64,000 bases of DNA, from assembly GCF_008373755.1 (NCBI RefSeq), contig NZ_VUJV01000008.1, forward strand, positions 178,279 through 242,278, given 5' to 3'. Each line of letters opens with the position of its first letter. Position 1 is the first letter of the stretch. Position numbers and translations under genes: made by a program. Below are positions 50,578 through 64,000 of the stretch, piece after piece. This DNA comes from Nocardioides humilatus (lineage in GTDB: Bacteria > Actinomycetota > Actinomycetes > Propionibacteriales > Nocardioidaceae). The notes under the pieces are model-generated. The model did not search any database. It saw nothing but the letters and a program-made list of their open reading frames with translations, and was not told the origin of the DNA.

Positions 50578-53121
50578 TCAGAGGCGACGCATCGAAACAG
50601 TGCGGACGACGGCCTCGCCCGCCGCATCCGATGCAGCGAGGTCGACCTCTGCCTCGATCACCCAGTCGTGGTGGTCGTCGGGGTCGTGGAGGGTCTGGAC
50701 GACCCGCCACGTGGCGGGTCCCCGCTCGACGGCGAGCAGGTCCGGTCCACGTGCGTCGGCGTCGGTGCGGACGCGGTCGTGCTCGGCGTAGTAGTCCTCG
50801 ATCGCCTGGTCCCACTCGGCTCGACCGAAGGTCGGCCCCGGTTCACCCACCTCGAGCGCCTCCAGCCCGTCGAGGTCGTCGCGGGCGACCAGGTCGACGC
50901 GTCGCCACATCGCGTTGCGCACCATGACGTCGAAGACGCGTCCCTGCTGGCTGAGCGGGCGTGGTGGGGGCGGCGGTGCGTGGTCCTTGACCTCGCGAGA
51001 AGCGTGGTCGGGGTCGTTGAGCGCCTCCCACTCGTCGAGCAGCGAGGAGTCGACCTGGCGGATCGTCTCCCCCAGCCACTCGACGAGGAGGTCGAGCTCC
51101 TCGGTGCGCAGCGCCGCCGGCACGGTCTGGCGCAGCGCGCGGTAGGCGTCGGTGAGGTAGCGCAAGACCAGGCCCTCGGACCGGGCGACCTGGTAGCGCC
51201 CCACCAGGTCGGTGAAGCCCATCCCCTGTTCCCACATCTCCCGCACCACCGACTTGGGAGCCAGCGCGTCGGGAGACAGCCACGGGTGGCGTTCGCGATA
51301 GGTCTCGTAGAGCGGCTCGAGCAGGTCGGCCAGGGGCTGTGGCCAGGTGACGCCCTCGATGAGCGCCATCCGCTCGTCGTAGTCGACGCCTTCTGCCTTC
51401 AGCGCGGCGATCGCCTCCCCGCGTGCAGCGTGCTGCTGCGCCATGAGCACCGGCCGAGGCGCTTCGAGGACCGCCTCGACGACCGAGACGACGTCGAGCG
51501 TGAACGTGTCTCCGTCGGGGTCGAGCACGTCGAGCACCGCGAGCGCGAAGTGCGACAAAGGTTGGTTGAGGGCGAAATTCTCGGGGAGCGCCTCGGTGAG
51601 CACGTAGCGCCGGCCGAAGTCGTCGAGGTCGTCGAGCCGGGTCAGCACCTCGGAGGCGACCAGGCTCCTGGTCAGCCGGATCGCCCGCTTGGCCAGCCGC
51701 AGCTGGCTGCGCCGGTCCTCGTGGTTGTCGGTCATCAGCCGCCGCATGACCGGGAACGCGTCTTCCTCGCGGGAGACCACGTTGACCAGCATCGCGTTGT
51801 CGACCTTCATCTGCGACTTCAACGGCTCGGGCTTGCCCTCGACCAGCTTGTCGAAGGTCTGCTCGGTCCACACGATGGTGCCGGGCGGCGGCTTCTTGAG
51901 CTGCGCCTTCGAGCCGCGCTTGGCGCGCTTCTCCTCGCTCATCGCCGCGTTCTTGGCAGCGGCCTTCGCCTTGGCCTTCTCGTTGTCGATGATGTGCTCG
52001 GGTGCCTGGACGACCACGTAGCCCGCGGTGTCGAAGCCGGCGCGCCCGGCCCGGCCGGCGATCTGGAGGAACTCACGGGTCTTCAGGACGCGCTGGCGCT
52101 GGCCGTCGTACTTCGCGAGGGCGGTGAACATCACGGTGCGGATCGGGACGTTGATCCCGACGCCGAGGGTGTCGGTGCCGCAGATGACCGTGAGCAGTCC
52201 CGCTTGGGCCAGTTGCTCGACCAGGCGTCGGTAGCGGGGCAGCATGCCGGCGTGGTGCACCCCGATGCCGCGCCGCAGCAGCTTGGAGAGCGTCTTGCCG
52301 AAGCCCGCGGCGAAGCGGACGTCAGCCAGACGCTCGGCGATCAGCTTGCCGTTGTCAGAGGTCGTGGCGAAGCGGCTCTCGCGGGTCGCGAGCCCGGCGA
52401 GGATCGACTCGGCGTGCTTGACCGCGTCGGCCTGCGTGAAGTGCACGACGTAGACCGGCCCCTGCCCCGTCGTGACGAGCTCGTCGAGGGTCTCGTCGAC
52501 CGGCGTGAGGGACCAGGAGAAGTTCAACGGCACCGGTCGTACGGCGTCGTCGACCACCGCGGTCTCGCGACCGTTGCGCCGGGTGATGTCGGCGGCGAGC
52601 TCTGTGACGTCCCCGAGGGTGGCCGACATGAGGAGGTGTTGCGCCTGCGGCAGCTCGATGAGCGGCACCTGCCAAGCCCAGCCGCGTCCGGGCTCGCCGT
52701 AGAAGTGGAACTCGTCCATCACGACGAGCCCGACGTCAGCAGCCGCGCCCTCGCGGAGAGCGATGTTGGCCAGCACCTCGGCCGTGCAGCAGATGATCGG
52801 AGCATCGGCGTTGACCGCGACGTCGCCGGTCAGCATGCCGACGTCGTCGGCACCGAAGATCTCGCAGAGGTCGAAGAACTTCTCACTCACCAGCGCCTTG
52901 ATGGGTGCGGTGTAGAAGCTCACCCGGTCGTCGGCCAGCGCAGCCATGTGGGCCGCGACGGCCACCAGCGACTTGCCCGAGCCGGTGGGCGTGGCCAGGA
53001 CGACGTTGTTGCCGGCGAGGAGCTCGAGCACCGCCTCCTCCTGGTGCGGGTAGAGCTCGAGGTCGCGGTCCGCGACGTAGGTCATCAAGCGGTCGTAGGC
53101 CGCCTCGGAGGCATCAGCCAT
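50578..53121 (-). CDS. DEAD/DEAH-box RNA helicase with DUF3516 C-terminus
   Basis: 847 residues. Motifs: [10 protein letters not shown] (Walker A), [20 protein letters not shown] (Ia), [11 protein letters not shown] (DEFH box), [10 protein letters not shown] (III, SAT), then the second RecA domain with [30 protein letters not shown] and [13 protein letters not shown]. The long C-terminal region is the DUF3516 type of actinobacterial Ski2-like helicases. Its probable role is RNA unwinding or decay. The ATG at 53121 overlaps the xerD stop by 8 bases. Confidence 0.9.
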   Translation of the reverse strand: MADASEAAYDRLMTYVADRDLELYPHQEEAVLELLAGNNVVLATPTGSGKSLVAVAAHMAALADDRVSFYTAPIKALVSEKFFDLCEIFGADDVGMLTGDVAVNADAPIICCTAEVLANIALREGAAADVGLVVMDEFHFYGEPGRGWAWQVPLIELPQAQHLLMSATLGDVTELAADITRRNGRETAVVDDAVRPVPLNFSWSLTPVDETLDELVTTGQGPVYVVHFTQADAVKHAESILAGLATRESRFATTSDNGKLIAERLADVRFAAGFGKTLSKLLRRGIGVHHAGMLPRYRRLVEQLAQAGLLTVICGTDTLGVGINVPIRTVMFTALAKYDGQRQRVLKTREFLQIAGRAGRAGFDTAGYVVVQAPEHIIDNEKAKAKAAAKNAAMSEEKRAKRGSKAQLKKPPPGTIVWTEQTFDKLVEGKPEPLKSQMKVDNAMLVNVVSREEDAFPVMRRLMTDNHEDRRSQLRLAKRAIRLTRSLVASEVLTRLDDLDDFGRRYVLTEALPENFALNQPLSHFALAVLDVLDPDGDTFTLDVVSVVEAVLEAPRPVLMAQQHAARGEAIAALKAEGVDYDERMALIEGVTWPQPLADLLEPLYETYRERHPWLSPDALAPKSVVREMWEQGMGFTDLVGRYQVARSEGLVLRYLTDAYRALRQTVPAALRTEELDLLVEWLGETIRQVDSSLLDEWEALNDPDHASREVKDHAPPPPPRPLSQQGRVFDVMVRNAMWRRVDLVARDDLDGLEALEVGEPGPTFGRAEWDQAIEDYYAEHDRVRTDADARGPDLLAVERGPATWRVVQTLHDPDDHHDWVIEAEVDLAASDAAGEAVVRTVSMRRL

Positions 53122-54052
53122 TGCGGGCCCGCGGGTGCGCGGTCGCGAAGACCTCGCGCAGGTTGTCGACGGTCACCAGCGTGTAGACCTGCGTGGTCGT
53201 GACCGAGGCGTGGCCCAGCAGCTCCTGGACAACCCGCACGTCGGCGCCGCCGTCGAGGAGGTGGGTGGCGAACGAGTGTCGCAGCGTGTGCGGTGACACG
53301 TCGCGGGTCACGCCTGCCCGCTCGGCCGCCTTGACCAGCACGGCCCATGCGGACTGGCGCGACAGGCGACCGCCCCGGGCGTTGAGGAAGAGCGCCGGGG
53401 TCCCCTTGCCCTCGGCCACCAGGACGGGGCGACCCCGCACCAGGTAGGCCGAGACCGCCTCCAGCGCGTAGGAGCCGACCGGGACGATGCGCTCCTTGCT
53501 GCCCTTGCCGCGCAGCAGCACCGTGCCTTCCTCCTGCTCCACGTCGAGGTCATCGACGTCGAGCCCGACCGCCTCGCTGATCCGGGCGCCGGTGCCGTAG
53601 AGCACCTCGAGGAGGGCGCGGTCACGCAGGGCGAGCGGGGTGCCCGGTGCACCTGCCGCCTCGAGGATCGCCTCCACGTCACCCAGGGGCAGCGCCTTCG
53701 GCAGTCTTTTCGCGGGGCTCGGCGGCTTGACGGCCGCGGCGGGGTCGGCGACCGCGAGGCCGTCGGCGACGGTGAACTTGTGGAAGCCCCGCACCGCGAC
53801 CACCGTGCGGGCCGCTGACGCGGCGCCGAGCGGCGGGTGAACGCCATCGCCCTCACGCAGCCGCATCAAGAAGTCGGTGACGGTCGCCTCGGTGATGGCG
53901 TCGAGGCTCTCGATGCCCGCCTGGGCGAGGAACTCGCGGTAGCGCCGGAGATCACGCCGGTAGGAGGTGAGCGTGTTGGCAGCCAGGCCCTTCTCGATGC
54001 TGAGGTGGTCGAGGTAGGTCCTGACCGCCCGGTCGATCGGCCCTGGTGTCAC
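53114..54052 (-). CDS. xerD: Site-specific tyrosine recombinase XerD
   Basis: 312 residues from GTG 54052, one base after the ald stop. The SAM-like N-domain ([23 protein letters not shown]) precedes the catalytic domain: [12 protein letters not shown] (Arg), [10 protein letters not shown] (Lys), [19 protein letters not shown] (His-x-x-Arg), [15 protein letters not shown] (His and Tyr). It resolves chromosome dimers at dif with XerC. Its position downstream of pyrG fits chromosomal xerD rather than the island integrases. Confidence 0.95.
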   Translation of the reverse strand: MTPGPIDRAVRTYLDHLSIEKGLAANTLTSYRRDLRRYREFLAQAGIESLDAITEATVTDFLMRLREGDGVHPPLGAASAARTVVAVRGFHKFTVADGLAVADPAAAVKPPSPAKRLPKALPLGDVEAILEAAGAPGTPLALRDRALLEVLYGTGARISEAVGLDVDDLDVEQEEGTVLLRGKGSKERIVPVGSYALEAVSAYLVRGRPVLVAEGKGTPALFLNARGGRLSRQSAWAVLVKAAERAGVTRDVSPHTLRHSFATHLLDGGADVRVVQELLGHASVTTTQVYTLVTVDNLREVFATAHPRARNG

Positions 54053-54053
54053 C

Positions 54054-55174
54054 TCAGGCCAGTGCCTCGGACAGCGAGATCGCGTCGATGCCCACGGCGT
54101 CGGCAACCGGCTGGTTGGTGAGTCGGCCGGCGTGCGTGTTGAGCCCGAGCGCGAGCGCTGCGTCCTCGCGGCAGGCGCGCTGCCAGCCCTTGTCGGCAAG
54201 CGCGACCGCGAAGGGCATCGTCGCGTTGGTCAGCGCATAGGTCGAGGTGTTGGGCACCGCCCCCGGCATGTTGGCCACGCAGTAGAACGTCGAGCCGTGG
54301 ACCTGATAGGTCGGGTCGGCGTGCGTCGTCGCATGGCTGTCCTCGAAGCAACCACCCTGGTCGATCGCGATGTCGACCAGCACCGAGCCGGGCTTCATCC
54401 GCGAGACGAGGTCGTTGGTAACGAGCTTGGGCGCGGCGGCGCCCGGGATCAGCACGGCACCGATCACCAGGTCGGCCTCCATCACCTGCTGCTCGATCGC
54501 GAGCTTGGAGGAGGCCAGGCCGTGAACGCGGTTGTTGTAGCGCCAGAAGGACATCCGCAGCTTGTCGAGGTCGGTGTCGAGCAGCGTGACGTCGGCGCCC
54601 ATGCCGAGCGCGATGTTGGCCGCGTTCTGGCCCGAGACACCGGCCCCGATGATGACGACCTTGGCGTTGGCGACACCGCCCACGCCGCCCATCAGCACGC
54701 CGCGACCGCCCTGTGCCTTCATCAGCGAGTAGGCACCCACCTGGGGCGCGAGGCAGCCGGCGACCTCCGACATCGGGTAGAGGAGCGGCAGTCCGCCCGA
54801 GGGCAGCTGCACCGTCTCGTAGGCGATGGCGGTGACCTTGCGGTTGATCAGCTCCTCGGTGAGCGGCTTGTCGGCCGCGAGGTGCAGGTAGGTGAAGAGG
54901 GTGAGGCCCTCGCGCATCCGGCCGTACTCCTCGGCCACCGGCTCCTTGACCTTGAGCACCATGTCGACGCCGCCGTCGGTGCCCCAGGCTTCCTCGGGCG
55001 TGGCGACGATCGTCGCGCCCGCGGCGACGTATTCGTCGTCGGGGATCTGCGACCCGTTGCCCGCGCCCTGCTGGATCACGACCTCGTGGCCGTGGGCCAC
55101 CAGTTCGTGGACGCCGATCGGGGTGATCGCGACCCGGTACTCGTGGTTCTTGACTTCTTTCGGTACGCCGACTC

Positions 55175-55178
<4 letters not shown>
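54054..55178 (-). CDS. ald: Alanine dehydrogenase
   Basis: 374 residues from GTG 55178, which overlaps the NUDIX stop (GTGA). [19 protein letters not shown] is the Ald signature start (with the pyruvate-binding Arg and Lys). Other motifs are [14 protein letters not shown] (catalytic His), [16 protein letters not shown] (NAD-binding) and [12 protein letters not shown] near the C-terminus. It makes L-Ala reversibly from pyruvate, NH3 and NADH. Confidence 0.97.
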
Positions 55179-59212
<4,034 letters not shown>

Positions 59213-59216
<4 letters not shown>

Positions 59217-60190
59217 TGGTCGTTCACCGAACGCTCCTGGATGCGCTTCTCGGCGCTGCCGCGCCAGCCTTCGACCGACAACCCGAACTTCGCGACCAGC
59301 CGATCGGTGAACGGGGCCTGGTGCAGGCGCACCAGGCGGACCGGCCGCAGGCCGCGGCTCACCTCGATCCGCGCGCCGGGGGGCAGGTCGACGCTGCGCC
59401 GACCGTCACACCACAGCACGCCCGCGCCCTGGTTGCCCGCGAGCACCTCGATGGCGATGACCGACGAAGGGGCCACGACCATGGGTCGAGCGAAGAGCGC
59501 GTGCGCGCTGAGCGGCACGATGCACAACGCCTCCACCTGGGGCCACACGATCGGCCCTCCGGCGCTGAAGTTGTAGGCGGTCGACCCCGTCGGCGTCGCG
59601 CAGACCACGCCGTCGCAACCCCAGCGCGACAGCGGCCGGTCGTCGATCTCGACGACGACCTCGAGCATGCGCTCGCGGGCGGCCTTCTCCACGCTCGCCT
59701 CGTTGACGGCGAAGGTGGAGTAGACCAGCTCGCCGTTGTGGAACGCGCGGACGTCGAGCGTCAGCCGGTCCTCGGTCGTGTAGCGCTGCGCGACGATCGC
59801 CTCGATCGTGGCGGCGACGTCCTCGTGCTCGGCCTCGGCCAGGAAGCCGACGTGGCCGAGGTTGACGCCGAGGACGGGCGTGAGGCGCTTGTGGGTGACC
59901 TCGGCCGCCCGCAGGATGCTGCCGTCGCCGCCGATGACCACGGTGAGCTCGCAGCCCCGGCTGGCATCGGTCTCGGAGTCGGTCAGCTCGACGCCCGGGT
60001 CGTAGGCGTCGGGTTCGATGCCGAGGTGCGCCGCCTCGGCGCGGAGGAGGCGTACGACGATGCCGTGTGCCGTCAGCTCCTTGACGAACGCGCGCGCGAC
60101 CTCACGGGCCTCGTTGCGGCGCGTGTGGGCGAGCACGAGCACCCGGCGTCCGCTGGACTCCTCGGTCGGTTGCTCGGTGGGCGGGGTCAC
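59213..60190 (-). CDS. nadK: NAD kinase
   Basis: About 325 residues from GTG 60190; the in-frame codon at 60271 lies inside tlyA and is less likely. The motifs are LTVVIGGDGSILRAAEV (GGDG), LGVNLGHVGFLAE, VVCATPTGSTAYNFSAGGP and VPLSAHALFARP. It phosphorylates NAD+ to NADP+. Ordered tlyA-nadK-recN as in mycobacteria. Confidence 0.95.
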
Positions 60191-60215
60191 GGGTTCAGTC
60201 TGTCCTATCCCACCC

Positions 60216-61037
60216 TCAGGGGGTGTCGGCCCCGGTGCCCCGGTGTACGACGGCAGTGATCTCGTCCTCATCGACGGTAGCGGCGCCGCGGCGCAGCCAC
60301 AGGAAGAACTCCACGTTGCCCGACGGCCCCGGGAGCGGGCTCACCGTGACGCCGCGGGCTCCCCACCCCCGCTCGTCCGCAGCCGTCGCGACGCCGAGCA
60401 CGGCCTCAGCCCGCAGCGCCGGGTCGCGAACGACGCCACCCTTGCCGACGCGGTCCTTGCCCACTTCGAATTGTGGCTTGACCATCAAGGCGAGGTCGCC
60501 GTCGGGCCGGGTCACTCCGAGCAGGGCGTCGAGCACGAGGGCCAGCGAGATGAACGACAGGTCACCCACCACGACGTCGACCGGGTCACCGATGATCTCG
60601 GTCGTGAGGGCACGGACGTTCTGCCGGTCGTGGACAACGACCCTTGGGTCCGACTGCAGGGACCAGTCGAGCTGGCCGTAGCCGACGTCGACCGCGACCA
60701 CCTCCCGCGCCCCTGCACGCAGGAGCACGTCGGTGAAGCCACCGGTCGACGCGCCGGCGTCCAGGCAACGCCTCCCCGCGACCTCGAGCCCCAGCGGCCC
60801 GAACGCGGTCAACGCGCCGAGGAGCTTGTGCGCGCCGCGCGACACGTAGTCGGGGCCGTGCTCGCCCTCAGCGACAACGATCGCGACGTCGGTCGTCACC
60901 CCGGTGGCGGCCTTCGTGGCCACCGCACCGGACACCTTCACGCGTCCGTCGGCGATCAGGTGAGCAGCACGCTCCCGCGAGGGGGCGAGCCCCCGCCGGA
61001 CCAGCTCCGCGTCGAGCCGGAGTCGGCGCGGCGGCAC
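60216..61037 (-). CDS. tlyA: TlyA rRNA 2'-O-methyltransferase
   Basis: 273 residues. An N-terminal S4 domain (RRLRLDAELVRRGLAPSRER, ...DYVSRGAHKL) is followed by a FtsJ-like SAM domain (CLDAGASTGGFTDVLL, VDVVVGDLSFISL, MVKPQFEVG). It 2'-O-methylates 16S and 23S rRNA and influences capreomycin/viomycin sensitivity in mycobacteria. It sits directly downstream of a 72-residue conserved protein. Confidence 0.96.
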   Translation of the reverse strand: MPPRRLRLDAELVRRGLAPSRERAAHLIADGRVKVSGAVATKAATGVTTDVAIVVAEGEHGPDYVSRGAHKLLGALTAFGPLGLEVAGRRCLDAGASTGGFTDVLLRAGAREVVAVDVGYGQLDWSLQSDPRVVVHDRQNVRALTTEIIGDPVDVVVGDLSFISLALVLDALLGVTRPDGDLALMVKPQFEVGKDRVGKGGVVRDPALRAEAVLGVATAADERGWGARGVTVSPLPGPSGNVEFFLWLRRGAATVDEDEITAVVHRGTGADTP

Positions 61038-61039
61038 CG

Positions 61040-61258
61040 TCAGGCCGACTGGGCCGGACTCGCCTCGGCGGCCCCGAGCTCGGGGTCGTCGAGCGCGCGG
61101 CGCAGCTCGGAGTGGGCCGTCTCGAAGACGTCGGCATGCTCCTCGAGCGGCCGGGCGTCGAGGCCCGCCACGAGGTCGAGCACGCTGTCGATGGAGGCGA
61201 TGCCGGTCGGCGCCGGAACATTGCCGTCCAGGGCCGCGACCACAGGTTCCTCGGTCAT
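61040..61258 (-). CDS. Small conserved hypothetical protein upstream of tlyA
   Basis: 72 residues from ATG 61258. Acidic and helical (IASIDSVLDLVAGLDARPLEEH, VFETAHSELRRALDDPE), with no named family I can assign. Short proteins of this type occur between a HAD phosphatase and tlyA in related actinobacteria. Two bases separate it from tlyA and ten from the HAD gene, so it is in the same unit. Confidence 0.75.
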   Translation of the reverse strand: MTEEPVVAALDGNVPAPTGIASIDSVLDLVAGLDARPLEEHADVFETAHSELRRALDDPELGAAEASPAQSA

Positions 61259-61268
61259 GGCAGCGAGG

Positions 61269-62297
61269 TTACCGCTCCAACTCTTGCGTATCGGGGACGC
61301 CCACCCCGTTGATGTCGACGACGGAACCGGTCTGGTCGAGGTAGGCCCAGGCGGCGCACGCCGCTACCCGCCACCAGGCGCTGGCTGGTCCGTCGCCCTC
61401 GACGGTCAACCGCCCCCCAGGTGCCCCTCCACGCCAGCCGTCGAGGACCCAGGCGTCGCCGTGCCGTGCAGGCGCCGCATGGCTCTCGAGGAGACCCGCC
61501 AGGTCGACCGCGATGTAGGTCGGGCGGTGAGCGTCGTGCGCCGCGACCAGCTCAGCGAGCCCAGTGACACCCGTCAGCACGAGCAGCGAGTCGATGCCGA
61601 CGTTGGAGGCACCCTCGATGTCGGTGTCGAGCCGGTCTCCGACCATCAGTGGTCGTCGCCCACCGACCCGACGGATCGTCTCGTCCAGGAGCGGCCGTTG
61701 CGGTTTGCCGGCAACGACGGGTCGCACCCCTGCGAACCTGGACAGCGTGTCGACCAGCACGCCGTGCCCGGGCGCCGGCCCCGCCGGCGTAGGGAGGGTC
61801 GCGTCGGCGTTGCTCGCTGTCCAGGGCAACCCGTCGCGCACCCGCATGGCGACCCGCATGATGTCGCGCCACAAGACGTCCGGGCCGTAACCGCTGACCA
61901 CAGCCACCGCGTCGTCGGCGGCGCCCACGGGCACCAGCCCCACCTCGACGAGCGCCGCCTGCAGCCCCGGGCCACCGAGCAGCGCCACGTTGGCGCCGGC
62001 ACCGTGCCGCTCGACCAGCAGGTGGGCGGCGGCCTGCGCCGACGTCACCACGTCGCGCGGATCTGCGTCGACGCCGAGGTCCGAAAGGTGCTCGGCGACC
62101 TCGCCGGGAGTACGGGCAGCGTTGTTGGTGATGAAGGCGATCCGCATCCCCGCGTCGCGGGTGGCCCGGAGGTGGGCCGCCGCACCGGCGACCGCCTCGC
62201 CCCCGATGTAGACCACGCCGTCGAGGTCGAGCATCGCCAGGTCGTAGGCAGATGTCAGCGGATCAGTGGACGCGGACAACCCCGATGCAGACAACAC
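61269..62297 (-). CDS. HAD-superfamily IIA phosphatase (NagD/PNPase-like)
   Basis: 342 residues from GTG 62297. The motifs are AMLDLDGVVYIGG (nucleophile Asp and acid Asp), ITNNAARTP, VAGKPQRPLLDE (Lys) and MVGDRLDTDIEGASNVGIDSLLVLTG, the C2-cap NagD type. The C-terminal ~85 residues are an extra domain of unknown fold (WVLDGWRGGAPGG...). It probably dephosphorylates a sugar phosphate or nucleotide. It heads the tlyA-nadK-recN unit. Confidence 0.9.
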   Translation of the reverse strand: MLSASGLSASTDPLTSAYDLAMLDLDGVVYIGGEAVAGAAAHLRATRDAGMRIAFITNNAARTPGEVAEHLSDLGVDADPRDVVTSAQAAAHLLVERHGAGANVALLGGPGLQAALVEVGLVPVGAADDAVAVVSGYGPDVLWRDIMRVAMRVRDGLPWTASNADATLPTPAGPAPGHGVLVDTLSRFAGVRPVVAGKPQRPLLDETIRRVGGRRPLMVGDRLDTDIEGASNVGIDSLLVLTGVTGLAELVAAHDAHRPTYIAVDLAGLLESHAAPARHGDAWVLDGWRGGAPGGRLTVEGDGPASAWWRVAACAAWAYLDQTGSVVDINGVGVPDTQELER

Positions 62298-62345
62298 AGG
62301 GCAAGCCTGTCAGGTGGTTCAGGCAATCGTCCGTACGATGCCCTG

Positions 62346-63485
62346 ATGGACGCAGCGCAGGTGGTGACGCCCCCGTACGTCGCTGGTCCGCTTCAGCTTC
62401 GTCCCTTCGCCGGACTCATGCTCGCGCCCCATCGTGTCGGCGACCCATCGACCGGACGGGCCTTCGCGCGCCCCTACCGAGGTGTCGCCGCCCGTCTGCT
62501 CCGCTGGCAGAGCCGGGGCCTCGTCACGCGCGACGAGGCACCCGCGCTCTACCTCCACGAATACACCGCCGCCGGCATCACCATCCGAGGGCTCGTCGGC
62601 GCGCTGGACGTGTCACGGCGAGCGACCCGTCCCGAGGACCGGGCGGTGCTGCCACACGAAGGGATCCATCCGGCGCAGGCCGACGACCTGGCCGACCGGA
62701 TGGCAGAGATGGGCCTCAACCCGGCGCCCATCCTGCTCGTCCACCACGGGACCGCTCGGCTCGCGTCGATCACCAAGGCGGTCAGCGCGGGCACGCCCGA
62801 CCATGAGTTCACCGACCGTTCCGAGCAGCAGCACCGGATCTGGGCGATCCGAGATGAGACGACTCTCAGCGACATCGCCGCGGAGCTGGCCGAGGCTCGC
62901 GCGCTGATCGCCGACGGCCACCACCGCTACGCGGCCTACCTCCGTCTCCAGCAGCGCGAGCCCGGCGGACCCTGCGACCTCGGCCTCGCCATGCTCGTCG
63001 ACCAGGCGACGACTCCCCTGTTCCTCGGCCCGATCCATCGAAGCCTCGCCGGCACGACCCTCGACGACCTCCGCAGTGCCGCTGAGAGCCTCGGGATGTC
63101 GTGCACGGACCGAGAGCAGGCAGAGGCTGTATCCGCACTGTCGCCGACCGCTCTCGCCGCCACGGACGGCCGTGCCTGGGTCGTGGTCAACCTCGCAGTG
63201 CCCGACGACCAGGCTGCCGTCGAGGTCCTCCACCGCCAGCTCGTGCCAGCCCTGCCCCACGGCCCCACCACGATCAGCTATCACCACACCGTCGATGACG
63301 CCCTCAGTCACGCTGACCCCCGCTCGAGCGTCGCCGTGCTCATGCCGGCTCCCCCGGTCGATCTGGTCCAGCGCATCGCCGAGAACGACCGGCTGCTCCC
63401 GGAGAAGGCGACGTCGTTCCAGCCCAAGCCGAGCCTCGGCGTGCTCATCCGATCGCTGCGCGACGCAGCAGACGAGCCGAGCTGA
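62346..63485 (+). CDS. DUF1015 family protein
   Basis: 379 residues from ATG 62346; a much longer open frame to 60018 reads through the opposite-strand genes and is rejected. DUF1015 hallmarks: LRPFAGLMLAP, YLHEYTAAGITIRGLVGAL, HEGIHPAQADDLADRM, LIADGHHRYAAYLRLQ and the late SFQPKPSLGVLIRSL. Bacterial DUF1015 proteins have an uncertain role (some link to serine metabolism). It is divergent from the HAD gene with 48 bases between them, and converges on the SSB-like gene with a 41-base overlap. Confidence 0.88.
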   Translation: MDAAQVVTPPYVAGPLQLRPFAGLMLAPHRVGDPSTGRAFARPYRGVAARLLRWQSRGLVTRDEAPALYLHEYTAAGITIRGLVGALDVSRRATRPEDRAVLPHEGIHPAQADDLADRMAEMGLNPAPILLVHHGTARLASITKAVSAGTPDHEFTDRSEQQHRIWAIRDETTLSDIAAELAEARALIADGHHRYAAYLRLQQREPGGPCDLGLAMLVDQATTPLFLGPIHRSLAGTTLDDLRSAAESLGMSCTDREQAEAVSALSPTALAATDGRAWVVVNLAVPDDQAAVEVLHRQLVPALPHGPTTISYHHTVDDALSHADPRSSVAVLMPAPPVDLVQRIAENDRLLPEKATSFQPKPSLGVLIRSLRDAADEPS

Positions 63486-63813
63486 TCTCCACCTCGACCC
63501 GCGACGCGGTCGCGCCACCGGCTCGGAAGAACCGGCGACGCAGGGCACCCCTCACCTCCACCTCGTCTCCTGGCTTCCACGACGACACCGACCGCCGGGC
63601 ACGGGCGTCCCAGGCGCAGCAGTCGACGACATCGACGCTCGGACTCCTCCTTCCGTCCGAACGCGCCCGCACCGGCACCCGCGGCACCACCACACGGAAG
63701 ACGCAGAGCTCGTCCCCGCTCGGCAGCACCCGCACCTCTGGCTCACCAGAGACGGCCCCCGTCAGCCTCACCTCATTGGGCGGTTGAGCGACCTTCTTCT
63801 TGTTCGTGCTCAT
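63445..63813 (-). CDS. SSB-like single-strand DNA-binding (OB-fold) protein
   Basis: 122 residues. NEVRLTGAVSGEPEVRVLPSG, LCVFRVVVPRVPVRA, SVDVVDCCAWDARARRSV and WKPGDEVEVRGALRRRFFR match the SSB OB-fold order. It lacks the Gly-rich linker and acidic C-terminal tip of the main SSB, so it is a short paralogue. Its 3' end overlaps the convergent DUF1015 gene. It lies about 160 bases from the 5S rRNA end. Confidence 0.82.
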   Translation of the reverse strand: MSTNKKKVAQPPNEVRLTGAVSGEPEVRVLPSGDELCVFRVVVPRVPVRARSDGRRSPSVDVVDCCAWDARARRSVSSWKPGDEVEVRGALRRRFFRAGGATASRVEVEISSARLLRRAAIG

Positions 63814-63936
63814 CTGGCACCTCCTTCGCCAGACACGAAACGGAGCACCTCCGACAACGGGCCCGCTCTGGGCGCCACCCTGTGGATGAACAACGCGTTC
63901 AGACGACCTGTGGACGGAAAGCGGGTCGCAAAAATG

Positions 63937-63972
63937 CGTAATGGGCTATCAGATAACTGATAGCCCATTACG
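63937..63972 (-). terminator. rRNA operon terminator
   Basis: CGTAATGGGCTATCAG (63937-63952), loop ATAA, CTGATAGCCCATTACG (63957-63972): a perfect 16-bp stem. On the minus strand it is followed by CATTTTT, a run of Ts, and lies just after the 5S rRNA 3' end. It is a strong intrinsic terminator. Confidence 0.9.
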
Positions 63973-63978
63973 AAAGTA

Positions 63979-64000
63979 TGTCCGGCGGCGTCCTACTCTC
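63979..64000 (-). rRNA. 5S rRNA, 3' end only (rest beyond window)
   Basis: On the minus strand the last 22 bases of the window read GAGAGTAGGACGCCGCCGGA plus two bases, the conserved 3' end of actinobacterial 5S rRNA. It is followed by the terminator at 63937-63972. The remaining rrn operon would lie to the right of the window. The exact 3' base is uncertain by a few nucleotides. Confidence 0.85.

Noticed and set aside
60018-63485. A single 1155-codon plus-strand open frame over nadK, tlyA and the HAD gene
   Set aside because: Only the part from 62346 encodes a recognisable protein (DUF1015); the rest is a G+C-driven shadow of the minus-strand genes.

Overview
The window is high-G+C DNA (about two thirds G+C by eye) packed with co-directional genes that often overlap by 4 to 8 bases. 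The order parA - small RHH-like gene - scpA - scpB - rluB - cmk - der, together with pyrG - xerD and tlyA - nadK - recN, is an actinobacterial chromosomal arrangement (Mycobacterium tuberculosis has a similar order). The split SOS mutasome (imuA'/imuB/dnaE2), the boxes with TCGAAC/GTTCGA arms and the several mycothiol-linked MDMPI/DinB-fold proteins also fit. A Nocardioidaceae (Nocardioides-like) chromosome is the best guess; the genus is inference.

Region 1 (1-14.3 kb) is accessory metabolism. An alpha/beta hydrolase, an aldehyde dehydrogenase, a secreted sphingomyelinase-like phosphodiesterase, a LysR regulator and two secreted SGNH lipases flank a tight five-gene operon (13281 down to 6404). 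In transcription order the operon encodes an MFS carrier with an unusual ~175-residue insert, a PfkB kinase, a flavin amine oxidase, an SRPBCC protein and an aldehyde dehydrogenase fused to a class II aldolase. Uptake, phosphorylation, amine oxidation, aldol cleavage and aldehyde oxidation form a plausible catabolic route of unknown substrate.

Region 2 (14.3-22.8 kb) is a genomic island and the most interesting part. Reading leftward from 19586, five genes form one operon: an excisionase-type HTH protein, a PIN-nuclease/protein-kinase/zinc-ribbon fusion, a TerY-like VWA protein, a PP2C phosphatase and a helical protein with an HEPN-like RX4-6H motif. It looks like a TerY-P kinase/phosphatase/VWA triad merged with a VapBC-type toxin-antitoxin module. 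Three direct and two inverted 9-bp repeats lie upstream of the operon. Two tyrosine recombinases, an excisionase, a truncated initiator-type tRNA end and an intact tRNA-Pro(GGG) mark the island's right side.

Region 3 (22.8-35 kb) is signalling and surface functions. It holds a secreted Calx-beta protein, a membrane glycosyltransferase, a PAS-PAS-GGDEF-EAL protein, a MASE1 histidine kinase, and a PAS/receiver protein whose phospho-histidine position is Asn. These are followed by an ECF sigma factor with a probable MDMPI-fold anti-sigma partner, a divergent FAD oxidoreductase, two small proteins and a lipoprotein.

Region 4 (35-42.3 kb) is the SOS mutasome. dnaE2 and imuA'-imuB each have a palindromic LexA-type box, and the dnaE2 box is shared with a divergent small acidic protein. 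Between them lie an F420-type oxidoreductase and a helical phasin-like protein.

Region 5 (42.3-64 kb) is conserved core genome on the minus strand: der, plsC, cmk, tyrA, arfB, rluB, scpB, scpA, parA, an RNA helicase, xerD, ald, a NUDIX hydrolase, pyrG, recN, nadK, tlyA and a HAD phosphatase. It ends with a DUF1015 protein, an SSB-like protein, an rRNA-operon terminator and the 3' tip of a 5S rRNA at the right edge.
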